DNA from: Myxococcales bacterium 68-20
GTDB lineage: Bacteria > Myxococcota_A > Polyangia > Polyangiales > Polyangiaceae
Reading direction: 5' to 3'
Length of the DNA stretch: 64,000 nucleotides
Assembly: GCA_001899635.1 (NCBI GenBank)
Contig: MKVQ01000002.1
Location: 126,198-190,197, forward strand
The notes beneath the pieces are model-generated. The model did not search any database and was not told the DNA's origin. It saw only the letters and a list, made by a program, of their open reading frames with translations. Numbering within the stretch: the stretch's first letter is position 1; each line of letters starts with the position of its first letter. The translations under genes were made by a program, and so were the position numbers. Shown here in pieces: positions 16,705 through 25,296 of this stretch.

Positions 16705-17799
16705 CTACTTCTTGCCGCCGGCTTTCGCCTTCGCGATGGCGATCTTCTTCTCCGCGGCCTTCGCCTGGGGGCCTTCCGGAGCGAGCTTCAGATACGTCTC
16801 CCACTCGGAGATCGCGTCGGTGAGCTTGCCACCGTCCGCGAGCGCGTTGCCCAGCGAGTAGTGCGCGAGGGCGTTGTTCGGCTCCTTCGCGACGGCGTCC
16901 TTGAACTCCGTGGTCGCGCCGGGCAGGTCCTTCAGACCGAGCTTGCAGGTCCCGCGGTAGATCCGGAGCTCGGCGAGGTCCTTCTGACTGACGGCCTTGT
17001 CGAGCACGGCGACGCACGACTTGAAGTCCTTCAGGCCCTTGTACTCGAGGGCCACGGACGCGAGGACACCGGCGTCGTTCGCCGCCGTCTTCTCCGCCTG
17101 CTTCAGCTTCGTGATCGCCTCGTCCTTCTTGTTGTTGCGCGCCAGGTGGCTCGCGTACGTGACGAGGTGGATGCCGTTGTTCGGCTCGAGCTTGATCGCC
17201 TCCTCGAACGTCTTGCTGGCGGCGTCGACGTCGCCCTTGCCGGAGAGCGCCATCCCGAGGTTCACCTGGAGCGCCGCGCTCTTCGGGTTCTTCGCGATGG
17301 CCTTCTTCATCAGGCTGGCGGCCTCGTCGAACTTGCCGTTCTCGACGAGGAGCGCACCGAGGTTGACCGCGGACTCCTCGAGGTCGGGCGAGAGCTCGAG
17401 TGCCTTGCGGTAGTGCTTCTCCGCTTCGGTCCGATCCCCGATCTGATCGTTGACGAGGCCGAGGTAGTGATGAGCGTCGGCCTGCTTCGGGTTCTTCTGG
17501 ACGGCGACCTCGAAGGCGGCCTTGGCGCCGTTGACGTCCCCAGCCTTGAGCGCGGCGATGCCCTTCTTGACGTCGTCGCTGCTCGACGCGGCGACGGGGC
17601 CGTCGTTCGGCTTTCCGGAGCCCGCACCAGGTTCGGGAGCGCCGGTCTCGCTGGTCGCCGCAGCCGATGCGCGCTGCTGCGCGGGCGTCTCCGGCGGCTT
17701 GCTCTCGCCGCCGCACGCCGCGACGGAGAGCAGGACGCCGACTAGACCGAAGGTGGCCGTAGACCCGATCGTGCGCAGCTCGTGGTGGATGCGTTTCAT
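16705..17799 (-). CDS. TPR-repeat lipoprotein
   Basis: 364 residues from ATG 17799, chosen because AAGGAG lies 8 bases upstream; a frame open to 17835 would bypass the signal. A signal peptide (F-G-L-V-G-V-L-L-S-V-A-A-C) ends in a lipobox. After a Ser/Ala/Pro-rich linker of about 45 residues, TPR units run nearly to the end (for example A-D-A-H-H-Y-L-G-L and A-L-A-H-Y-S-L-G-N-A-L-A-D-G-G-K). It is probably a periplasmic or outer-membrane scaffold. It lies downstream of glnD on the same strand, 45 bases apart, and may share its transcript. The product of this scaffold's interaction is not predictable. Confidence 0.87.
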   Translation of the reverse strand: MKRIHHELRTIGSTATFGLVGVLLSVAACGGESKPPETPAQQRASAAATSETGAPEPGAGSGKPNDGPVAASSSDDVKKGIAALKAGDVNGAKAAFEVAVQKNPKQADAHHYLGLVNDQIGDRTEAEKHYRKALELSPDLEESAVNLGALLVENGKFDEAASLMKKAIAKNPKSAALQVNLGMALSGKGDVDAASKTFEEAIKLEPNNGIHLVTYASHLARNNKKDEAITKLKQAEKTAANDAGVLASVALEYKGLKDFKSCVAVLDKAVSQKDLAELRIYRGTCKLGLKDLPGATTEFKDAVAKEPNNALAHYSLGNALADGGKLTDAISEWETYLKLAPEGPQAKAAEKKIAIAKAKAGGKK

Positions 17800-17844
17800 C
17801 CGCTCGTCTCCTTTTTCCGGTCGCGTCACTGTCACGCGTCACTG

Positions 17845-20748
17845 TCAGCGAAACGCTGGTGCCGCCGACACACGAGCACTGTCTCGCGATTGTCCCGTCT
17901 CCTGTCCCCCTCGAGCGGCTTCGAGCAAGGCTTCGCGGATGTCTTTGAACCGCTGGCCTGGCGCGACCTTGGAGCCGTCGAGCTCGTTGACGTAGAAGAC
18001 GTCGGCGACCTTCGTCCCTTCGGTGTTGATCTTCGACAAGGCGATCGACAGGCCGAGCCCGTGGAGCGCCCGCGCGAGACTATACAGCAGGCCGGGGCGG
18101 TCCTTCGCGAAGACCTCCACGACCGTGTGCCGCGGCGATGCGCGGTCGTCGACGACCACCTCGGAGAGGACGGCCGGGCTCGGGCGCTCGCGCCACCGTG
18201 ACGCACCGCCGACGCGCTCGCGAAGGAGGTCGTCGGCGTCGAGCTCGCCGGAGCAGACGCGCTCGAGATCGCGCAGGAGCCTGGGCATCGCCGCCGCGAC
18301 GCCCTCGCCGCCCGTGCGCACGTCGCGCACCCAGAAGAGGTCGACGGCCTCCGTCATCTCGTGAGCCCTGCCCGCCGGACGGACGTGTCGCGAATACACC
18401 TGCGCGCCGAGGACCTCGAGGCGCGCTGCCGTGATCGCCGCCGCGATGCGCGCGAGGAGGCCGGGAGCGTCCGCCGCGACGATGCAGATCTCGCTCACCT
18501 CGGGATGGCGCGACGGAACGAGCGCCGCGTGAACCGCGCTCCTGCCCGCGGCCCGGTCGAGCGCGACACGCGCGTGAGCGCAGATCGCCTCCGGCGCGTT
18601 CGCGAGCAGGTAGCGATCGGGCATCGTCTGGAGGAAGGCGCCGAGCTCCGCCTTCTTGCCCGACCAAGTCGCGAGCGCGGCGGTGCGGATCCGGTCGGTC
18701 CGCGCGGCGTCGAAGGCATCCGACGTCCCGGCAAGGTGCGCATCGGCCGCGAAGTAGAGCTCGTCGAGCATGCGCGCCTTCCACGACGTCATCGCCGTAG
18801 GCGACGTCGTCGTGATGTCGACGACCGTGAGGAGGTACAGATCGCGGAGCCCTTCGCGCCCCTGGACGTGAGCGCAGAAGTCCTGTGCCGTGCTCGGGTC
18901 GTCGAGATCGCGGCGCGTGGCGACGTGATACATCGCGAGGTGGTTCAGGATGAGCGACCGCACATCGGCGGCGTCATCCCCGACGACGCCGAGGCGGGGC
19001 AGGATCACGTCGCACAGCTCCGCGCCCGTGACCGAGTGGTTCTTCCGCGAACCGCTCGCGTCCGGGTAGCCCTTGCCGACGTCGTGGAGGAGCGTCGCGA
19101 GGAAGATGGGCACCGGCCGCGCGATCTCCGCCGCGAGGCGGCTCGCGAGCGGCCGCTCGTGCGCGAGATCCCCCCGGCAGATCGCACGGAGGCTGTCGAC
19201 GGCGGCCACGCTGTGAACGTCGACCGTGTACACGTGGTAGACGTCGTGATGTACGCGACCGGTGACCGGCATGAACTCCGGGATCATCGCGAGCAGCAGC
19301 CCGACCTCGTGGAGCTCGCCGACGACGGAGCCGCGACGGAGCGGCGCCTCGGGGACGGTGCACAAGAGCTCGAGGAACAGCTTCGCGGCCTCGGGACTGG
19401 CCCGCAGTCGCTCGGCCCAGGCGGTGTCTGCCGCCGCGCGTGCGATGGCGTCGCGCGCGAACGGAAGGACCGGCGCCTTCTTCTTTATGCATGCAGCATA
19501 CATGCGTAGCGCGAGCGCCGGATCTCCCGCGAGCGCCTGCGAGTCGATCGTGACGTGGCCGTCGAAGAGACGCACGCCGGCGCCAAGATCGACCTCGACG
19601 GGCTTGCCGCGACGACGCGGCGGCTTCGCGCGAAGGAGCAGCGACTCTCGCGCACGCGATACGACGCGCGCGTGGCCGAAGTAGTCCTGCATGAAGCGCT
19701 CGGCCGCTGCTGCGCGCGCCTCGGGCGCCACGCTCGCCGGCGCCGCATCGACCTCCTCTTGCGTCGATTGCCTCGAGCTCGACGGCGGACCGGCGTAGCC
19801 GAGCTCGATCGCGATCGTCTCCTGCTGGTCGAACGTGAGCCGGTCGCTCTTGCGCTCCGCGTGCGCGTGGAGGCGGTTCCGGACGCGCCAGAGGAACTCC
19901 TCCGCGCGCGCCATCTCCGCTGCCTCACGCGGGACGATCACGCCGAGCCGCACGAGCTCGGTCCACGGATCGTTCGTGCCGACCCGATACCGCGCGCGAG
20001 CTGCCCAGCGCGCGATGTCGATGTCCCGAAGGCCTCCGGCGCCGGCCTTCACCTCCGGCTCGAGCAAGTAGAGCGACTCCCCGAAGCGCGCGTGCCGAGA
20101 GGCGGCCTCCTCCTCGAGACGCTCGACGAAGCGCCCCAGCTCACCTTCGCTGAAGAGCCCGAGGTAGGCGCGATCGACCAGCTCGGCGACGAGCCGCTCG
20201 TCGCCCGCGAGCACGCGGAGATCGAGCAGCGAGGTCGCGGTCGCGAGGTCGGTCTGGGCGAGCTCGAGAGCCTCGCTCCCGGAGCTCACCTGATGGCCGA
20301 CCGACAGCCCCGCGTCCCAGAGTGGGTAGAGGAGCGCATCGGCGACACGGGCAGCGGCCTCGTGGCTCTTCTGGCTGGGCTCGACGACGAGGCGGACGTC
20401 GACGTCCGAACGAAGGGCGACGGCGCCGCGGCCGAAGCTCCCCACCGCAGCGAGGCAAATCGGCTCGGTGACGCCCGTCGAGGTGACCGCCTCTGTGAAG
20501 AGGTGGGCGAGCAGCCCGTCGAGGACCGCCGCGCGGCGGCGGCCGAGGCTCGTCCCGTCTCGCGGGGCGTTCTTCGATGTATCGGAAGAGGCAGGAGAGC
20601 CAGGAGCGCGTGCGGCGACGACGGACGACGCCGCCAGCTCGGCTCCGAGCTCCTCCCAGTGGCGACGGACCTCTCGCGCGACATCCACAACCGAAGTGAA
20701 TCGCGGGCTGCTCTCTTCGTCCAAGGAAGGCTCCGGGCGGTCGACCAT
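17845..20748 (-). CDS. glnD: [Protein-PII] uridylyltransferase / uridylyl-removing enzyme
   Basis: The bifunctional nitrogen sensor that adds or removes UMP on PII according to glutamine level. The nucleotidyltransferase motif G-S-F-G-R-G with S-D-V-D lies near residues 103-117. An HD phosphohydrolase domain carries L-L-H-D-V-G-K-G at about 550. Two ACT domains close the protein; the second contains D-R-P-G-L-L-Y-S-L-A-R-A-L. The length of 967 residues is slightly above the usual 850-930 because of a Ser/Ala-rich insert at about 40-70. ATG 20748 is chosen; GTG 20760 is an alternative, and neither has a strong ribosome binding site. It is divergent from the OmpA-like gene. Confidence 0.95.
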   Translation of the reverse strand: MVDRPEPSLDEESSPRFTSVVDVAREVRRHWEELGAELAASSVVAARAPGSPASSDTSKNAPRDGTSLGRRRAAVLDGLLAHLFTEAVTSTGVTEPICLAAVGSFGRGAVALRSDVDVRLVVEPSQKSHEAAARVADALLYPLWDAGLSVGHQVSSGSEALELAQTDLATATSLLDLRVLAGDERLVAELVDRAYLGLFSEGELGRFVERLEEEAASRHARFGESLYLLEPEVKAGAGGLRDIDIARWAARARYRVGTNDPWTELVRLGVIVPREAAEMARAEEFLWRVRNRLHAHAERKSDRLTFDQQETIAIELGYAGPPSSSRQSTQEEVDAAPASVAPEARAAAAERFMQDYFGHARVVSRARESLLLRAKPPRRRGKPVEVDLGAGVRLFDGHVTIDSQALAGDPALALRMYAACIKKKAPVLPFARDAIARAAADTAWAERLRASPEAAKLFLELLCTVPEAPLRRGSVVGELHEVGLLLAMIPEFMPVTGRVHHDVYHVYTVDVHSVAAVDSLRAICRGDLAHERPLASRLAAEIARPVPIFLATLLHDVGKGYPDASGSRKNHSVTGAELCDVILPRLGVVGDDAADVRSLILNHLAMYHVATRRDLDDPSTAQDFCAHVQGREGLRDLYLLTVVDITTTSPTAMTSWKARMLDELYFAADAHLAGTSDAFDAARTDRIRTAALATWSGKKAELGAFLQTMPDRYLLANAPEAICAHARVALDRAAGRSAVHAALVPSRHPEVSEICIVAADAPGLLARIAAAITAARLEVLGAQVYSRHVRPAGRAHEMTEAVDLFWVRDVRTGGEGVAAAMPRLLRDLERVCSGELDADDLLRERVGGASRWRERPSPAVLSEVVVDDRASPRHTVVEVFAKDRPGLLYSLARALHGLGLSIALSKINTEGTKVADVFYVNELDGSKVAPGQRFKDIREALLEAARGGQETGQSRDSARVSAAPAFR

Positions 20749-20914
20749 GGCGTGCCGCACCGCAGCAATACGCTACCACTGACTCTTCCCAACAGCGCGC
20801 CTTTCCCGTACGTTCGCCCCTCACCACAAGGGACGTCGGGCACGCCGAGGTCCCGTCGGAGGGGCTCGCCGCGCGCCTGCGCAAGTCGAGTCGGTATCGA
20901 GGAGGCATCGAGTC

Positions 20915-21583
20915 ATGTCCAAGAAGGTTCTCTTCCCGCTCGTGGCGGTGTTCAGTTTGGGTGTCGCGGCCGGCTCGCTCGGTTGCCGCGCCGAGGCCAA
21001 GTTCGGCAACGCCGAGGCCAAGGCTGCCACGCCCCCGGCGCCGGAGCCGCCGCCGCCGCCCGCGGAGGAGCCCAAGCCCGTCGAGGCGCCGCCCCCGAAG
21101 CCCATCAAGGCGCTCGGCAAGGCCAAGGTCGAGGGCAACGAGATCAAGATCCCGGGCAAGGTCCACTTCGAGACCAACAAGGCCACGATCAAGGAGGACA
21201 AGGAGACCAAGGAGCTCCTCCAGACCGTCGCCGACATGCTCAAGGAGAACCCCCAGATCACGAAGCTCCGCATCGAGGGTCACACCGACGACAGCGGCAC
21301 GAGCGAGCACAACCACACGCTCTCGCAGGCGCGCGCCGAGGCGGTCATCGAGTGGCTCGCCAAGAACGGCGTCGACAAGAGCCGCCTCGAGGGCAAGGGC
21401 CTCGGCGAGGAGCGCCCGCTCGTCAAGAACGACACCGCCGCGAACAAGGAGCTGAACCGCCGCGTCGAGTTCAAGCTCTGGGAGCTCGACGGCAAGGCGA
21501 CGGACGCGCAGAAGGGCGACTCCGCGGCCCCGGCCGCGGCAGGGACGACCCCGACCGTGGCGGCGCCGGCCACGAAGAAGTGA
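20915..21583 (+). CDS. OmpA/Pal-family peptidoglycan-binding lipoprotein
   Basis: 222 residues from ATG 20915 with GAGGAGG 9 bases upstream. The signal peptide ends at G-S-L-G-C (Cys24), so it is a lipoprotein. A proline-rich linker (about 36-66) leads to an OmpA-like domain at about 75-190: V-H-F-E-T-N-K-A-T-I, I-E-G-H-T-D-D-S-G-T and N-R-R-V-E-F. The G-H-T-D and N-R-R-V elements are the diaminopimelate-binding hallmarks, so it probably anchors the outer membrane to peptidoglycan. An Ala/Thr-rich tail ends in K-K. Transcribed alone. Confidence 0.92.
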   Translation: MSKKVLFPLVAVFSLGVAAGSLGCRAEAKFGNAEAKAATPPAPEPPPPPAEEPKPVEAPPPKPIKALGKAKVEGNEIKIPGKVHFETNKATIKEDKETKELLQTVADMLKENPQITKLRIEGHTDDSGTSEHNHTLSQARAEAVIEWLAKNGVDKSRLEGKGLGEERPLVKNDTAANKELNRRVEFKLWELDGKATDAQKGDSAAPAAAGTTPTVAAPATKK

Positions 21584-21748
21584 GCCTCTAGGCACCTAGC
21601 TCCTAGGCTCGTTCGCGAGCCGGCGAGCTTCGACCACGCGCGGCGCCCTCATTTGCGAGGAGCGCCGCGCTGGCGTTTTGTGGCCGTCACCGCGCACACG
21701 CCGGTCCCGTGCCCGTCGCCGATCGTCGCCGAGGGCCCTGAATGCAGA

Positions 21749-21780
21749 AGAGCGGCGTGCCCGGATGGCCACGCCGCTCT
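21749..21780. terminator. Hairpin, probable bidirectional terminator
   Basis: AGAGCGGCGTG and its exact complement CACGCCGCTCT form an 11-bp stem with a 10-base loop in the spacer between two convergent genes (OmpA-like on plus, Cys-rich lipoprotein on minus). On the minus strand the stem is followed by TTCTGC, a weak T-rich tail. Confidence 0.65.
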
Positions 21781-21855
21781 CGCGCGCTCGAACTATCGAA
21801 GCTCTTACCGAAGAACGGGCCCGCGCCAGACGGCGGCGCCAGAGCCCCTACGACC

Positions 21856-22620
21856 TCAGGCTCCGCCGAAGTCCTTGCAGGTCCCGTTCTCGCTCGCATA
21901 GCTGCGGGCGCGGCACTTCTTGTCGGCATCGCAGAAACCGCTGACGCACTCACTGTTCGCGTCGCAGCCCTCACCCACGCCGGTCTTCGCGACGCAAGAC
22001 GTCGTGTTGCAGCGGAGGGTCTCCTCGCAGGGAGCGTCCGTCTCGCTACAGGTCTCGCCGACCTTGTTCTTCGGCGTGCAGAACTTCACAGCGCCGCGGG
22101 ACTGGCAGTAGAGGCCCTTGCCACAGATGTCGCCCGGGTTGTTGCAGGGTTCGTCGGCCTTCTTCTCGGCCTTCACCGCGCATAGCTTCTTGTCGAGGTC
22201 GCAGACGAGCGTGCCCTCGCAGTCGTAGGCATTCGAGCAGGCCTCGTTCTTCTTCTTCGTCCCCATGAAGACGCGCTCGCAGGCCTCGGCGAACGCCTCC
22301 TCCTTCACCGCGTCGATGACGCGATCGGCGTAGACGATCGTGGTCTTCGCGATGCAGCTCTCGGCGTTCTCCGGACGGTAGCTGCGCCCCTGCCCCGTGG
22401 CTGCGCCGGCAGCGGCATTGCACGCGCCAGCGCGGGTCGCCTTGCACTTGTCATCGGGAACGGCGCAGGAGGCACCGACCGCCTTGCACTCCTCCGCCGC
22501 CTTCGCCGCGCAGAACGAGTCAGCCGTGGGGTACTTCTCCGCCGGGGTGTCGTCGCCGCACGCGGCCACGACCACCAGCCCGCAACCAAAAGCCATCAGT
22601 CCAAGCGCCCTGCGAATCAT
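21856..22620 (-). CDS. Cys-rich lipoprotein
   Basis: 254 residues from ATG 22620, with GGAGG four bases upstream; the longer frame to 22680 would hide the signal peptide. The lipobox is V-V-A-A-C followed by G-D-D. The mature part has about 25 Cys residues, many in short C-x4-7-C loops (C-E-G-T-L-V-C-D; C-G-K-G-L-Y-C), a layout common in secreted Cys-rich myxobacterial proteins of unknown role. Disulfide-stabilised surface protein is the likely description. It is divergent from the next gene with a 222-base shared upstream region. Confidence 0.8.
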   Translation of the reverse strand: MIRRALGLMAFGCGLVVVAACGDDTPAEKYPTADSFCAAKAAEECKAVGASCAVPDDKCKATRAGACNAAAGAATGQGRSYRPENAESCIAKTTIVYADRVIDAVKEEAFAEACERVFMGTKKKNEACSNAYDCEGTLVCDLDKKLCAVKAEKKADEPCNNPGDICGKGLYCQSRGAVKFCTPKNKVGETCSETDAPCEETLRCNTTSCVAKTGVGEGCDANSECVSGFCDADKKCRARSYASENGTCKDFGGA

Positions 22621-22842
22621 TCGACCTCCAAAAGCTCTTCCCGTTTTCTCCCAAGGCGCGCACGACCGCAAGGTTTCCATGGCAGAGACGCGGGCGCGCC
22701 TGCGAGCCGTCTCGGCTCATCGTGGAGCCGGCGACCCGCGCGCGCCGGCTCACCGTTGGACGCGCGGCGCGGGCGGACCTTCAGTCCGCCAGACGAGACG
22801 CGTGCAGCGGCGTGCACGCGTCACATCGACGACGGAGAAACC

Positions 22843-23148
22843 ATGAAACCTATCGCGACGCTCCTCTCCGCTGCGGCCTTCGCCGCCGTGACCTCGCTCG
22901 GAGCCGACGCGGGCGCGCAGAAGCCTGCGGCCCCCGCCCCGCCGCCGACGCCGACGACGACCGCCTACACGGAGCTGAATGTCGGCGGCAACCAGGTCGT
23001 CACGTTCACGGGCGACGAGCTCGACGGGCCGTCCGGTAGACCTTCCGGAGCCATGTTTGTCCGGCCTCCGGGGGTCGCCAGGGTGGGCCTGATCCGGCCT
23101 CGAATGAACTTTGTCTCCGAGCTCTTGAAAAGCGTCGAAAATCTTTAG
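22843..23148 (+). CDS. Small exported protein of unknown function
   Basis: 101 residues from ATG 22843 (GGAG at 22834). A signal peptide (A-T-L-L-S-A-A-A-F-A-A-V-T-S-L-G-A-D-A-G-A-Q) is followed by a Pro/Thr linker and a compact region with V-V-T-F-T-G-D-E-L-D and the tail F-V-S-E-L-L-K-S-V-E-N-L. No Cys after the signal, so secreted or periplasmic rather than lipid-anchored. The acidic-then-amphipathic C terminus looks conserved in character, but I cannot assign a family. Its stop codon overlaps the probable promoter of the tRNA gene. Confidence 0.65.
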   Translation: MKPIATLLSAAAFAAVTSLGADAGAQKPAAPAPPPTPTTTAYTELNVGGNQVVTFTGDELDGPSGRPSGAMFVRPPGVARVGLIRPRMNFVSELLKSVENL

Positions 23149-23151
23149 TAT
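23123..23151 (+). promoter_or_regulatory. Probable sigma70-type promoter of tRNA-Leu
   Basis: TCTTGA (23123-23128) and TAGTAT (23146-23151) are separated by 17 bases, about 70 bases upstream of the tRNA. The region is locally AT-rich compared with its surroundings. An alternative -35, TTGAAA, gives a 15-base spacer. Confidence 0.4.
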
Positions 23152-23221
23152 GGTGCCGCCTCCGTCGGGTTACGGCCGCGACGGAAACGCGTGTTCCCCT
23201 CATCCGTGAGGAAGCCCGCGT

Positions 23222-23305
23222 GCGAAGGTGGCGGAATTGGCAGACGCGCCGGATTCAGGTTCCGGTGGGGTAACTCCTGTACGGGTTCAACTCCCGTCCT
23301 TCGCA
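23222..23305 (+). tRNA. tRNA-Leu (anticodon CAG)
   Basis: The acceptor stem GCGAAGG pairs with CCTTCGC (23298-23304), followed by discriminator A. The anticodon stem CCGGA/TCCGG encloses the loop TTCAGGT, giving anticodon CAG, which reads CUG. The long variable arm (TGGGGTAACTCCTGT) is the class II form expected for leucine, and the T arm has GGTTCAACTCC. The 3' CCA is not encoded, so it must be added by a nucleotidyltransferase. Confidence 0.96.
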
Positions 23306-23315
23306 CCGCCTGACG

Positions 23316-23352
23316 TTTCGGAAGACCCTCCTCTAGGCCGGGTTTTCCGGAA
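23316..23352 (+). terminator. Hairpin downstream of tRNA-Leu
   Basis: TTTCGGAAGACCC (23316-23328) pairs along all 13 positions with GGGTTTTCCGGAA (23340-23352), with two G-U pairs and an 11-base loop. It begins 10 bases after the tRNA. No U-tract follows, so it may act in 3' processing as well as termination. Confidence 0.6.
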
Positions 23353-23503
23353 CGCTCGTCGTTCACTTGGTCGGGTGCGACGCGGCTGATGCTTCAGCCG
23401 TGCCCCGTGAGATCGATGGCGCGGCGCAGGCGGCGTCGCAGCGACAGCGCTCGGCTTGTCGGTCGAGGTGCCGGTGGCCCGATGCGTGTTTGCGGACCCG
23501 GGT

Positions 23504-24394
23504 ATGGGTGTCCGGTTCCGAGGCGGTCTGCAGATCGTCGCGTTCGTGGCCCTCGGTGGTGCGGTCGCGCTCGTGGGGCAGTCGTGTGATGGACGCCGCT
23601 CGGAGCGCGATGCGACGGCGACCGCCCAGCCCGGAGTGGGGCCGTCAGCACCGGGGTCCGGCGGCGACGCGTCGTCGGCGTCGTCCGCGTCAGCTGGAGT
23701 GGTCGCCGGCAGCACCGATGACCCGCCACGCCTCTGCGGTGGTGGAGGAAACGAGTGCCCCGAGGGGCTGATCTGCTGCCCGCAGTGCTGCCTTGCCGGC
23801 TTGCCGCCCGTCTGCGTCCCGCCTGCCGACGGCGGCTGTCCCCTCCCCGATCTCTCCGTCGACGAGGGAATGCTCGCGACGAAGACCTACCTGGAGACGA
23901 TCGACGCCACCGAGTGCGAGGTCGCGGAGAAATGTCTCGACGGGCCGGGGAAGCGCCGCGTGCTCCGCTTCGACGTCTCGGTACCGAATCGCGGCGCCGC
24001 GGATCTCGTCCTCGGCAAGCCCGACGCCGGTGGGCCGTTCGAGTTCGCGACGTGCCACAAGCACTACCACTTCCTCGGCTTCGCGCACTACCGCCTCGTC
24101 TCCGAGACCGACGGCAAGGTGCTCCTCCTCGGAAGGAAGCAGGCCTTCTGCGCCCGCGACTCTGCGCGCGTCGCTCGATCGGCACCGTACAACCCCCGCT
24201 ACGACTGCAACCTCCAGGGCATCCAGGTCGGCTGGTCCGACATCTACGATCCCTCGTTGCCGTGTCAGTTCCTCGATGTGACCGACGTGCCGAGCGGCAC
24301 CTACCGGCTCGAGGTCGAGGTGAACCCCGACCGCACGATGACCGAGCTCCGCTACGACAACAACATCGCGTCGGTGAGGGTGAAGCTCCCGTGA
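23504..24394 (+). CDS. Lysyl oxidase-like copper amine oxidase domain protein
   Basis: 296 residues from ATG 23504; TTG 23456 would add 16. A hydrophobic N-terminal helix (9-27) indicates export or anchoring, followed by a Ser/Gly linker and a Cys-rich patch (78-112). Residues about 140-296 match lysyl oxidase: the copper talon F-A-T-C-H-K-H-Y-H-F supplies His185, His187 and His189; G-R-K-Q-A-F-C supplies Lys212 and I-Y-D-P-S-L-P-C-Q supplies Tyr248, the positions that form the lysyl-tyrosyl quinone cofactor in animal enzymes. D-V-T-D-V and Y-D-N-N-I also match. It probably oxidises lysine amines of extracellular proteins to aldehydes; the substrate is unknown. Confidence 0.85.
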   Translation: MGVRFRGGLQIVAFVALGGAVALVGQSCDGRRSERDATATAQPGVGPSAPGSGGDASSASSASAGVVAGSTDDPPRLCGGGGNECPEGLICCPQCCLAGLPPVCVPPADGGCPLPDLSVDEGMLATKTYLETIDATECEVAEKCLDGPGKRRVLRFDVSVPNRGAADLVLGKPDAGGPFEFATCHKHYHFLGFAHYRLVSETDGKVLLLGRKQAFCARDSARVARSAPYNPRYDCNLQGIQVGWSDIYDPSLPCQFLDVTDVPSGTYRLEVEVNPDRTMTELRYDNNIASVRVKLP

Positions 24395-24504
24395 CGCCGT
24401 GTGCCCTAGCGCTCGGCAACCGCTCGCGCGAGCGCCGATCTTACGGGGTCGACGCGAGACTGGTATGACTCGGGGATGCGCTCCGACAACGTCGCGGGTC
24501 GCTC

Positions 24505-25296
24505 CTGATCACCGTCAGTCGAGTCTCGAGCTGGACCGAGAGCGTCTTCCACGTCCTCGCGCACGTAGAGGCGCCCGGCCTCGCCGCGTCGTGCCACTCC
24601 TCGGCGTGGATCGCGTTCGCGGCGAGAGCGCTCGGGCCGGCGGCGGCGCGGTCGCTCGGCGAGGACGTCTCCGTCATCGCGCGCGCGGCGACGACGCACG
24701 ACGTGCTCGCGAGCGCGCAGGGCCTCGCGTGGGTCTTCGACTCCAGCGGCGCGTGTACGCGAGCCGGGGCGCGGGAGCTCGCAGCCCTCGAGCGCGACGA
24801 CGTCGCGAGCGTCGATGCGCTCGCACTGACCGTGCGCGCGGGCCCGATCGCGGAGGTCCTACGCGCGGCCGCGGAGCTCGAGCTCCCGCTCCTCGAAGCG
24901 CTCCCGCCGATCCCCGCCGAGGAGCTCGCGGTGATCGCGCTCGCCCTCGAAGCGACCCTCGAAGCCGCGCCTTCCCTGCCCCGCTTCACGGTGTCGGTCG
25001 CGCGGCCGCTCGGCCTTCGCGGTCGCGCGTTCGGCAGCTCGATCGTGATCGGGCTTCCCGGCATCGACTGCCCGGACGCCGAGCACGCGGCTTGGCAAGC
25101 CGCCCACGAAGCCACCGTCATGGAGGTGGCCGCGGACTCCCGTCTCTCGTTCCTCGATCTGGAGAGAAGAGCGCTCGCGCTCCTACGCTCGCGCGCCCGT
25201 GCTGCCGGCCTCGCGGAGGCCCACGGCCGCTGGCTGTCGCGGCTCGACCTCCGCGCGCTCGGACCGATCGCGGACGTAGACGACGCGTCCGAGTGA
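24505..25296 (+). CDS. Uncharacterised protein, start unclear
   Basis: The frame is open from 24469 and codon use is gene-like from about 24505, but no ATG, GTG or TTG occurs in frame before GTG 24703. CTG 24505 is one possible start. Alternatively ATG 24476, in another frame, opens a 10-codon stretch that stops exactly where this frame takes over, suggesting a frameshift or a sequence error. The 263-residue product is Ala/Leu-rich and probably soluble; W-Q-A-A-H-E-A-T-V near 210 is the only metal-site-like segment. Its last 114 bases overlap the 3' end of the radical SAM gene on the opposite strand. I recognise no family. Confidence 0.5.
   Translation: MITVSRVSSWTESVFHVLAHVEAPGLAASCHSSAWIAFAARALGPAAARSLGEDVSVIARAATTHDVLASAQGLAWVFDSSGACTRAGARELAALERDDVASVDALALTVRAGPIAEVLRAAAELELPLLEALPPIPAEELAVIALALEATLEAAPSLPRFTVSVARPLGLRGRAFGSSIVIGLPGIDCPDAEHAAWQAAHEATVMEVAADSRLSFLDLERRALALLRSRARAAGLAEAHGRWLSRLDLRALGPIADVDDASE

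Noticed and set aside
15873-16823. Plus-strand frame across the repeat interval with a 14-residue repeat
   Set aside because: The 42-base period is a multiple of three, so any frame stays open; the codon use is not gene-like, there is no ribosome binding site, and the frame runs into the 3' end of the TPR gene.
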